Made by a program: the position numbers and the translations under genes. Below, in pieces: positions 26,526-36,160 of a DNA stretch of 64,000 nt (position 1 is the first letter of the stretch; every line of letters begins with the position of its first letter). Source of the stretch: Bryum argenteum (taxonomy: Eukaryota; Streptophyta; Bryopsida; Bryales; Bryaceae); the NCBI GenBank assembly GCA_037043015.1, contig CM073323.1, positions 11,343,758 to 11,407,757 of the forward strand, in the 5' to 3' direction. The notes under the pieces are model-generated. The model made no database searches. It was not told where the DNA came from and was given only the letters and a program-made list of their open reading frames with translations.

Positions 26526-26918
26526 AAGGTCGAATGCCCTAAAACCACCAACTTGAGCTTTTTGAGGTTTTTTTAGAATGGTTATTTTTGGGGTATATTT
26601 TTCCCATGTAGGAAAGAAATTTTCTCATAGGATGCAAATTTTTTCAAAATTTAACTCCCATCACATAAATAAATATAAATTTTCAAAGGCAAAAGTACTT
26701 GGTGACCCAAAACTAATCTGTAGACTTTCCCATTGTCACACCTAGCTGGTACAAATTTCCATTCATGATTCGACCCAAAACCACCAACTTTCTTAATGTT
26801 TTGATTGGTCAGTTTGAATCGAGTGTTCTGACAATGCTAGTTCAGGCTAGGTGCGGTTATAGGGAGACCTATAGGTTGATACTGGGGGTGCTGGTGGTTT
26901 TAGGTACTTCTACCTTAC
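26526..26918. mobile_element. MITE with 24-bp imperfect inverted ends, copy 1
   Basis: The left end AAGGTCGAATGCCCTAAAACC and the right end, read inward, AAGGTAGAAGTACCTAAAACC are inverted repeats that continue with ACC. The interior phrase TTGGGGTATATTTTTCCCATG is shared with the element at 27178-27532. Non-coding. Confidence 0.6.
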
Positions 26919-27177
26919 ACCATCCATTCCAAATATAGAAACACATTCATTCCAACTAGCACTTTTTAAATAGAAAGTACAGTACAGAAGTCAGAGCGGG
27001 GATGTCGGGAGTGATTCTAAAAGTGTCAAGCACAACATTAAAAGACGAGAGTAGTCAGGGAATTTCTGGGGTCAGTCAGTCAGTGGGCAAGTTAGAATAA
27101 GATATTTCAACAATCAATCTTTAACAACAACATCATCCAGATCTCTTGCAATTCAATGCCGAAGTCAGAACTCTGGT

Positions 27178-27532
27178 AAGGTTGACTGCCCTAAAACCAC
27201 CAACTTAAGGATTCTGAGCTTTTTTTTGCAGAGTTATTCTTGGGGTATATTTTTCCCATGTAGGAAAGTTATTTTCTAACAGAATGCAAATTTTTTCGGA
27301 ATTTTCTGCCCAATACTGAAATAGATACAAATTTCTGAAGGCAAAAGTACTTCGTGACCCAAACCCGATCTGTAGGTTTTCCCATTGTCACACCATGCGG
27401 TACCCAAAACCACCAGCTTTTTCTTTGCAGGGATTGGTCAATATTTGGTGTTTCTGGATATCGACTGTGGTGGTTTAAGAAAGGTCTACATATCAGAGAT
27501 GGGGAAGGTGGTGGTTTTAGGACACTCGACCG
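27178..27532. mobile_element. MITE with 24-bp imperfect inverted ends, copy 2
   Basis: The ends GGTTGACTGCCCTAAAACC and, read inward, GGTCGAGTGTCCTAAAACC match those of 26526-26918, as does much of the interior. The two copies lie about 260 bp apart in the same orientation. Confidence 0.6.
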
Positions 27533-28730
27533 TAATCTTCACTCACTTGCTGTGAGTGAAGATTAGCAAAGTCAGAACTCATGTCTTTGACATTTGGAAC
27601 ACAAATCCACATTTGGTGTGCCGGTGCAATTAACATGAATTGCATCGTGGTAACATGTTTATCATATGAAAAATATTTTTGAATTTTTCACGTATTTTGA
27701 AGTATGTAACTGTTAAATGTAAGTGCTGAGCTTATACAATGTATGTGTATGTCAAATTTATCTTAGATGTGGGTTTCTCACCATTTGTAGAATCCGGAGT
27801 TCAAAGATGAAAGAAAACTTTTATTCTCCTTGTTGTAGAAAGGGAAATTAGTGGTTTAACATCTAAATGTCGCAACATTTTTTCTTTGGGTCAAAATATA
27901 GATTTTTGAGAGTGTCATGGATGAACATAGTTGTGACTTCTTTAGATCTCGCCTCCAGGTTCTTATGGTAGACCTAATTGTAGGTCATGTGAATCAGATT
28001 TTCACTCATGAAGCTACATAGATTGCAAGATCGTAACATCTTAGTACTAAAAATACAAACTTCGAAATTTCATCGTTTTCACTTCAGTGTGGAATTCTAT
28101 CAACAAACTAAGTACAATCGACCGTGATGTTTCCTTGTGGCATTGGGAGCTTGAAACTCCAAAACTGCGATTTTTTAACCTCTATGGACTCTAGGGGGGT
28201 GTGTAACATTTTTCTTTATAGTTCTTATATTTCCCACCGTAAGATCTTGTACCTAAGCCCATTTTTAGGTACTTTTTTAGAAATTGAATTTTGGATGCTT
28301 CTCATTTGTGAGATCATATATTCAAAGTTGTAGCATAAGTTTATTCAGGTATTGCCTAAGAAGTATGGCAAATGGGCCAAAAGGCAAGTTGATGATTTTT
28401 ACCCTTAATATTTTGATCATATTTTTTTTTCCATGTAGGTAACTGAGTTCGGCATGTGTGTGCAAACATTTAGAGTTCCCCTTCACTTCCAAGGAAAAAA
28501 CAAAAACTATGTCGTAAACAAAGTTCACCTTAGATGTTTGAAATTTGAATATTGAACATTGTGGGATGACAATTTTAAATTTGAAAATAGTAAATGGTAA
28601 GGACATCGCCTTTTGCAACTTCAGAATTTGAGTAAAATTGTATTTCAAAAAGGTTCAAACTTCTATACTTGTGATACCCTAATACAATGATCAACAACAA
28701 TCCTTGCCATGATTGTCTATAGATCCATCC
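27533..28730. other. Degraded repeat DNA
   Basis: The sequence around 27900-28120 (AGATTGCAAGATCGTAAC..., fused to blocks typical of family A) indicates another truncated family A copy. No coding gene is seen. Confidence 0.4.
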
Positions 28731-28734
28731 TTAA

Positions 28735-30064
28735 CCCCTAAACGTCCAAACCTATTTTTAGCCAAAAAAACACATTTTCAAAAAATGTGTCATTCATAAA
28801 AATGAAGACAAGCTATTAAGATCTCAACTGTACAAACTTGTAATAGAGTTGTTGTAGGTCATGTGAACCATAATTTGAGTCATCAAGCCTAAAAGATCGG
28901 GAGATCCTAACCTAGTATTACCAAAAACAAACTGAAAATTTCATCCCTTTCACTTTGGAGTGAAAATCCTACCAACAAACCTATTGTATCGAAAAATCAC
29001 CAAATACGAAGTTGTTTACCTTCATCTCAATAGCACATCTACTTCAAAACAAATCATCAAAACAATATCTTGGCTCAATAAGCAGCCTTGTAGTGGTGAA
29101 AACCCACAAAAGATTACAAATGAAAAATTGTGTGAAAATAGGCTCTTTGCACTCAAATGCATGCCTTATCTTCAAAATATCTTCAAGATCTTTATCACTA
29201 GAACTAGACTTTAATTGGGAGCTATCCCAAAAGTAGTCCAAAACTACACCCTTTGGACTAAAACCTATGCCTTATCTTTGAAACACCTTTGATTGGGTCA
29301 AGGTTTCTACCACCGATACACACACTAATACTAGTCTCTAATTGGAACCTATCCTAGAAAAAAACAAAGTTGAAATTGAACAATGGATGGAGATATAGCT
29401 CCTCAAAAACCATTCGCTTTTCCTATCATTTCATTGTAAAAACATCGTTGCAAGAAAACATTTGGATCAATATTCCTCCAACAACAAAAATTTTAGTATT
29501 CATATTAATAGCATACTTATGTAAAAAGATTCAAGATTAGCTAATTTCACAATTGGCTTGCAATGGTAAAACATGCCCTATGTTTGAAAATCCAAAAACA
29601 AAAGCTGCTTCCATCAAAATGCATGCCATCAATTGATATATTATTTTCCGAGTATATCCCCAATTCCGTTAAAATGGCGTTATGCCGCTAAAATGGCACA
29701 CCTCAACTTTCTGAACTGTAGTTCAAAAACCATGTGATATAACAGAATTTGAAGGTGATATTATGGAAAACCAGTGACACTGTATATAAAGGAGTGATAT
29801 TATTCAAAAAATTATGATATCATAGAATACACCATTCCATGTGAGCACATATGTAAGATTTGGTGTGACAAAATGGCACATGGCATAGTGCCATTTTAAC
29901 GGAATTGAGGTTGTATGCAAGTTTCACCCCCAAGACTTGACTTGATTGGGAACCCAACCTAAGTGATTTTGTCAAAAACAAAGTTTGGATGCACAAGTTT
30001 TGGCTCTTCAAAGTTCCAACCTTTCATCCAAAATGTATAAATTGACACTAGGGACGTCTAGGGC
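28735..30064. mobile_element. TTAA-flanked element, family A, reference copy (1.33 kb)
   Basis: TTAA at 28731-28734 and 30065-30068 flank the ends CCCCTAAACGTCC and, read inward, GCCCTAGACGTCC. No long coding frame is present. Related copies occur at 10667-11656, 16741-17670, 30600-31400 (interrupted) and 61800-62615 (left-truncated). A separate MITE is nested at 29661-29907. The signature suggests PiggyBac-type mobilisation. Confidence 0.65.
29661..29907. mobile_element. Nested MITE with 18-bp perfect inverted repeats
   Basis: The ends are CAATTCCGTTAAAATGGC (29661-29678) and its exact complement (29890-29907). It lies inside the family A element. Related sequence, with the phrase CCTCAATTTTG...GCGGTATTCCTTGTGCCATTTT, appears near 51140 and 60400. 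Confidence 0.7.
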
Positions 30065-30599
30065 TTAAAAAATCCATTTAAAAGAAAAACGTAGACTTCG
30101 GGGTATTCAAAGTCTTGTCCTATGTGACTTAGGTACATGTTTAAATTCTTCTAATCCTCATTGAACCTATAAATTGTGAAAGATGCTTGATTTTTCACAT
30201 GGAGGTAGAATAATGAAACTCAAATGCAAAAGTCATTTACATAGCATGTAAGATTAAATTGAGTATTAGATTGAGAATCCGAACAACAAAATTAGGCCTA
30301 ATAAGTACAAAAATACGTATCTTCAAAAACGATATTATATTTTGGTGAACTTTGGAGGTACTACAACCCAATTGACTTTCAAACTTGGGGCATGTTAATC
30401 AAAATTAGTCTATTATTAGTTTCATGATTTTTTCCTCACATAAGTGTGCTCCTTAGATGAAATCCAACATCCTTCTAGTTTGATCCAAATTATTTGGTAT
30501 TGGACTTAAAATGATATTTGTACACCAATCTATTATTATTGCATGAATGTTCACTATATTTCTACACCAATCTATTATTATTGCATGAATGTTCACTAG

Positions 30600-31400
30600 T
30601 TTAACCCCTTAAATGTCCTTAGTGTTGAAAAACAACATTTTGGATGAAGGAAAGAAACTTTGAATAGCCATAACTTCTTCATGAAGACTCGATTTTTAGC
30701 GAAAGCACTTGGATTAATCCTTAAACGCCCATGGGGTTTGAAACAGGCAGCCCGAAATTGTATCACAACATCTTTTGGGCTTGGGCATCATGAATAGTGC
30801 ACTTTTTGAACTTGGGCATCATGAATAGACCAATCAATGATGAGCTTGCAACCTCCTACAAGGTTATGTACAACCCCAACCTACCTACCACAATCCTTTC
30901 AAAGCACAAAATCACTCATACAAATTGTGATTTGAATTGTGAAATTTCACTTTTTGAATGCATCAGAAGAAGGTGACCAATTTGACATCAAAATATAAGT
31001 GAAATGTTTAGTACAGTGAGAGCTACAGGGAAGATTCTGTTGGAATCATGCCCCTCGGGCTTGCTTGGGCGTTTAAGGGTTAAATCTCAAATCAAGTCTA
31101 CTTCAAGTTGTTAAAATTGGAGACCCATATGGTAAATCATGAATAAATGGCAGGCAACTTTTGTTTTTGGGTTTTCAGGCAAAGGAATTTTAATATATTT
31201 TTTTGGCACAATGGTATTTTGAGATAAGATTAAAGAACTTTCTAGCTGGAAATATTTTCGCCATTAAAGCTTTGTTAGTAGAATGAGAATAATAAAATTT
31301 TGAAATTTGTTTTGAGGACAAGTATGGTGAGATTTCACAATCTATGTGACCTCATTGCTCAAATTTGGTTCACAAGACATACCAAAGGCTCATTACATAT
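30600..31400. mobile_element. Family A element interrupted by a PiggyBac MITE and truncated by the minisatellite
   Basis: TTTAACCCCTTAAATGTCC at about 30600 starts a family A-like right end (TTTTGGATGAAGG..., AGCACTTGG). It is broken at 30714-30717 by the MITE at 30718-31079 and resumes at 31080. It fades where the GC-rich array begins near 31410. Confidence 0.5.
30718..31079. mobile_element. PiggyBac-derived MITE, copy 2
   Basis: TTAA duplications are at 30714-30717 and 31080-31083. The ends are TCCTTAAACGCCCATGGGG and, read inward, CCCTTAAACGCCCAAGC, matching the autonomous element at 53116-57782. The interior is nearly identical to copy 1 but has one rather than two units of its 31-bp internal repeat. 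It inserted into a family A element, which dates it as the younger of the two. Confidence 0.85.
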
Positions 31401-31424
31401 GCCTGACAAAAGCCCCCGACCCGA

Positions 31425-31960
31425 CCCAAGCGGACAGACCCAAACACTGGACCCAATCGGGACGGACCCAATCGGATGGACCAAAGCGGACGGACGGGCG
31501 AACCCAGCGGACGGACCCAACGGACGGACGGACCCAACGGGCGAACGGGCGGATGGGCGGACGGGCGGACGGGCGGACCCAAGCGGACGGACGGGCGGAC
31601 CCAAGCAGACGGACGGATGGACCCAACAAGCGGACGGACGGGCGGACCCAAGCAGACGGACAGACGGCCCAACGGGCGGACGGACGGACCCAACGGGCGG
31701 ACGGACGGACCCAACGGGCGGACGGACGGACCCAACGGGCGGACGGACGGACCCAACGGGCGGACGGACGGACCCAACGGGCGGACGGACGGACCCAACG
31801 GGCGGACGGACGGACCCAACGGACGGACGGACCCAACGGACGGACGGACCCAACGGACGGACGGACGGACCCAACGGGCGGACGGACGGACGGACGGACG
31901 GACGGACGGGCGGACGGGCGGACCCAAGCACCGCACCCAAGCACCGGACCCAAGCCGACG
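31425..31960. repeat. GC-rich 21-bp minisatellite
   Basis: A core of about seven near-identical 21-bp units (GGACGGACGGACCCAACGGGC) at about 31665-31825 is flanked by degenerate GGAC/GGGC-based units. Because 21 is a multiple of three, no stop codon arises in most frames and both strands look open for 190-260 codons. The encoded periodic RTQRADG-type peptides are an artefact of the repeat and not evidence of a gene. The base composition contrasts sharply with the AT-rich surroundings. Confidence 0.9.
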
Positions 31961-33217
31961 GACCCAAGCACCTCGACGACACGACCGACTACAGACGGAC
32001 TCGAACGACCCCGATACCGACAACGACTGGACTGCTGACATCACATGGGCGACAGCCGGGCGTTAGTCCGGCGCATGCCTAGCGGCAACGCTGTCCAGCA
32101 AACACGAAAACTCACATATATATAGCAAGTCATTCAAGGGCGACCGCGGCTGGCTTCCAATCTCAATCAACCACCCCAGTCCCCCAGCACTGCCAGCATC
32201 CCACTCTGGTTCAATCCAGAAATCTTACGAGATAACTCTCAGTAGTCAAGCAGCCACATATTCAAAGGACGCAACGGCAGGTTTAGTACGTAGTACTCAT
32301 CCCTAAGGAACCGCAGCACCAAACCCCAACTTTGATGCCTTCTACAACTAGCGCTCCAGCTCGATCGGTCGATGCAGGAGGTCCTTTGCATGCATTGGTC
32401 CTGCTGACCATCTTGGTTAATGTTCGACCACCATTTCAATTAACCATTTATCGAAAGACAAACAACACCAGTCAAATCTGTGCAATGATTTGATATCGTA
32501 TTACAATGCAATGTCTTCACAAAGTACAAAGCGAGAAACCCAAACCCTTGCACTATATTGGTTGATAGCTTTCAGATTGAAATTTTCACTTCGATCTGTA
32601 GTTTAATCGAACCTAGAATCAAACTGTACTATGATGTTTCCAAATTTCACTTCTATTGCCATGCATAGTTGGAATGGAAAGGTACTTACCTGAATTCCAT
32701 GAGAATCGGAGTCCCTGCTAACTCACGTATGTTTGTGTTATCCCCCGCCTGACTCAATATAGCTCCTTGCCTTCATTCAAGAGCCGCTCCACATCATTCA
32801 CATCAAAACCCATTACGGAGCAAGCAGCAATATATACGAGCACAAGATTCAGCTGCTTAGTGCAGCAATATATACGAGCACCAAACAGCAAGTCCTGGCA
32901 GGTTCAGTACAGCAACATCAAACAGAAAGTCTGACATGCATAACACAGAACTGAACGCCCACGAGTCACAGCAAATGGAAATTGTTTGAACGAGCGACAC
33001 ATTTCAACAGCAATGTGTTTGATTACACCTCTCACTGAATGCTCTAACTAATGTTGCTCTGACATCCGAAAATATTTTACATTCACTAAACCCCTGCTGC
33101 TATCACTCAGCCACTAGCTGAGCAAGTGGGAGACTACTACCTGGGGGCCTTATCAACAACGGAGCTATCATAAATCTCTGGGGCTGATGTTCTTCTGGAA
33201 AAATGTCATTTACATAA
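31961..33217. other. DUF300 3' flank
   Basis: A 20-bp direct repeat, GCAGCAATATATACGAGCAC, occurs near 32825 and 32864. The rest is probably 3' UTR and spacer of the minus-strand DUF300 gene. No gene is seen. Confidence 0.45.
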
Positions 33218-35165
33218 TCATTGAGCTGGTCGAACTTTGCCAGGCTCCAAAGGAACGTCCACCGTGTGATGCGGAACGACAGCAGACATGGGCTCCATGG
33301 GCGTCATGTCATAACTCCGCCTGAAATCTGCTTCGTTGATAAGAGGACCACCTTGCATGTCAACAACCGCCCCTTGCCCTTGCCCTGCTGAAGGAGGTTG
33401 ATCACTCGCTCTGGGACTTTTCCTTGCATTTTCCATCTCCTGCCCCGTCGGCACAAACGTTCGTGTTCTATACCGCTTTGGAGCCCCCTCCGAGTCGTTG
33501 CTGTATAGCACGTAGTCATGATAAGTGGGAGCAAACTGCAACACAGTTGTTATTGTCAGAATCGTGCATCATGAATCTTTTTTTTTCGAAGTTGAAAAGG
33601 GCTGTAGGTAGGTACCTGATGCATTGTGTCCTGGACCACATCGACAAGATTCACCACATGGAACAAGCTCTGCCAAGCAGTAGGCTCCGTGCCTCCTCCA
33701 ACATTAGCCTCGGCGTATTCCTTATAAGGGAAAGCATAAAGATGAGCAAAAGCCGCTATGAGCATCTCTCCACATATCAGGACGTTCTGATAATCGGCAG
33801 CCTCCTGAGGACTCTTGATGCTGCCACCCTCCGAGAACAGGAAGATCACCAGCCCCTGCAATAACCCGGAACTCAGTAAACTCGCAAAACATAGAACATA
33901 CCAGAGATAGTATAGGAACGAGTACTCACTTGCCAATACGTGAGGAAAACGACGGACTTGACGAGGATGAACTTGGGCAGAGCCTTGTATGGAATCAGAA
34001 GATCCCTGCAAGCCACGTAGAACAGCACGAGCGCCCCAAGAGCTGCAGAGTACGAGAATGTGTACACGATCGTGATGTATAAGTAGCCTCCTCCGATGTA
34101 AAAGCTTCCTTCTTCGTATTTGTCGTTGTAGTAAAGAATAAATGCTGCGAGAACCAGCAGTGGCTTCAATATGACAAACTGTAGCACTCCTTGCTTACAC
34201 CTTCGGATAAATCGCCTGCGACAACAACACACGCCAATCTGTCACTCGTTCCAAAATATCAACATACGTCAATCTGTCAACTGATCTTAAAGGTGAACGA
34301 TAACAAACTAGAGTATGATAACAGACTCTCACCCGTCCAAAGGAATCGCCTGAAAGCAACATGTCATAAGATGCCACGATGGCTGCAGCATCTTTCCTTG
34401 TAAGCTCGTCACTACCTCCCCTGGTCCGCCCACCCAGGCCAGACACAAGGACAGAAAATTGTAGATCACCCATGCCTCGTATCTGCCATGATGCCATTTT
34501 GCATTAGAAACCCTAAACCCGTATCTGTTTCAACCCAATGAGATACTACTAGATTCATCAATACATGAAACTAACATGAGCTTGCATCCACATACAACTT
34601 TATGGCAATAATATTACGTAGTGCCAAAATTCAAGAATGTCAACAATGTATCGAGATACTCACATTCCAATGATCGAGTTAAAGATGATCGCGTGCTTTG
34701 GTAGTATTAAAGCCAGAAAGGACATTACAGAGTAGACCTGCACATAAAGGTGGATCCAAGTCAAGCTCGTAGCGAAGGGAAGTGAAACCCTAAATCACTC
34801 GTACGCTAGACTACAGTCTATAGAGTGATAGCAAACCTTATTCAAATTCAAGAATTTACATACGCTAGAAAATGGAGAGTAGTATTTTAAAATGCTGCAA
34901 AATTATCACGATCGGATAAGGACTAAACCATACAATTCAAAAATAGCAAGTTATGATTATTATACAGAGAGAGAGCGAGAGGGAGAGGGAGAAATAATTC
35001 AAGAATGGAGCTGCTTACAGGGATCATCATAATAATCCGCACAGTGTAGCGCTGGTAAATAGGCTCAGTGTAGTTGCAAAGGTGGCGATAAATGTGCTGG
35101 AGCGCCACTGTACACGCCCCGCATGTGCACAGAAACGCGAACAAAACTTCCACAAACCCCGCCAT
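33218..35165 (-). CDS. DUF300/TMEM184 (LAZ1-like) multi-pass membrane protein
   Basis: Members of this family are about 7-TM proteins related to the OST-alpha organic solute transporter. Plant LAZ1 homologues act at tonoplast or endomembranes and affect vacuole integrity, brassinosteroid signalling and cell death. Exons (-): 35019-35165, 34664-34737, 34333-34482, 33930-34215, 33616-33855, 33218-33535, together 404 aa with every phase kept. Diagnostic stretches are YTEPIYQRYTVRIIMMIPVY, PKHAIIFNSIIGIYEAWVIY, CKQGVLQFVILKPL and the ALPKFILVKSVVFLTYWQ segment, followed by GEMLIAAFAHLYAFPYKEY. After the last membrane segment a soluble, Pro/Ser-rich tail of about 110 residues begins at FAPTYHDYVLY and ends in KVRPAQ. 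Start chosen at the first ATG, matching family N-termini. No break is seen. Confidence 0.92.
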
Positions 35166-35726
35166 GCTCGCTCGCTCGCTCGCTGCACTCTCACCTCGTC
35201 GTCGTCGTCGGTAAGGAAAAGATTCGTCCTACTACTCTAAAACTCCCATGCGTCCTACTACTACTCTAAAGCTCCCATGGCTCCATGCTCGCTTCTGCCC
35301 TGCTTGGCGTGCACACCAAACCCCAAGCGAGCAAGCGCCTGCGAAATCCCCGGGGAAAGACAAGCAAAGAATACCTCACTACTTCCGTGAGCTAAGCTAG
35401 TGGCGCCATCGACAAGCACTGACCCATGTGAGAAGCGATTGCGGCGAGCGAGAGAGATGAAGTGGGTCGAGCCTTCTTCCTTCGGGGAAGGGGAAGGGGA
35501 ATGGCCCTCAAAGTCCTTACAATGCTTTCTTTCCTCAAGAGCAAGTGGAAGGTGATAGTGGGTTTCGTTACAAGGATGACTTTTGTTAGGTTTGGTTAGA
35601 AGGGTGAGTTTTGTTATGAGAAAATGTGAGTTTTGGTATGAGAAATGTGGGTTTTGTCAAAAATGAGAGCTTTGTTAAAAGTGAGGGTTTTGTAACATTT
35701 TTAAAAAAATTTGTAGATAAATAGAA
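35166..35726. other. Upstream region of the DUF300 gene
   Basis: A GCTC microsatellite lies directly before the start codon (about 35167-35183), followed by a GTC run. This is probably 5' UTR and promoter. At 35575-35700 the phrase GTGAGTTTTG(T/G)TA is repeated several times. No gene is seen. Confidence 0.45.
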
Positions 35727-35730
35727 AGAA

Positions 35731-36160
35731 ACTCCGGTCCCTTTCTAAGGGGCCGACGTGAATGAAGTGTTTGTTCGTAATGCTAATATCCTGATGGCCA
35801 CCAGACAAGGGGAAATTGAAACAATACTACTTCCCCCTCTCGAGGGTGGACACTATAACTATGCTAGTTTCTAGCCTAGTTACTAATGCCTTGAAAATAC
35901 TTGACATAGTGTCTTCCCAAAGGGCTTTGAGGTATCCATACAACAAGGTCCAAGGACCCCCCACAATAGTTGGGTGGACTAGAGTGGTGAGCATCACGCT
36001 AGCATGGGGAATAAAAACTTGTATAATGTATAGCTTTTGGTACAACACTCATAATTCTATAGTGAGTATTCCAATTTCGCCTTGTGTGGTGGTCATCGGG
36101 ACATTAGCATTACGAACCGATACTTCATTCACGTCGGCCACTTAGAAAGGGACCGGAGTT
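35731..36160. mobile_element. MITE with ~75-bp terminal inverted repeats
   Basis: The left end starts ACTCCGGTCCCTTTCTAAG and continues through GGCCGACGTGAATGAAGT. The right end, read inward, starts ACTCCGGTCCCTTTCTAAG and continues in the same way for about 75 bp. The interior is unrelated to any gene. Isolated ends of the same family occur at 38466-38525 and 40788-40845. Confidence 0.8.

Noticed and set aside
31300-32082. Overlapping 190-260 codon open frames on both strands, RTQRADG-type peptides
   Set aside because: They arise because the 21-bp repeat unit is divisible by three and lacks stop triplets; there is no start context, intron signal or homology.
33424-33864. 146-codon plus-strand frame
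   Set aside because: Antisense shadow of DUF300 exons 5 and 6, whose spliced frame matches the family.
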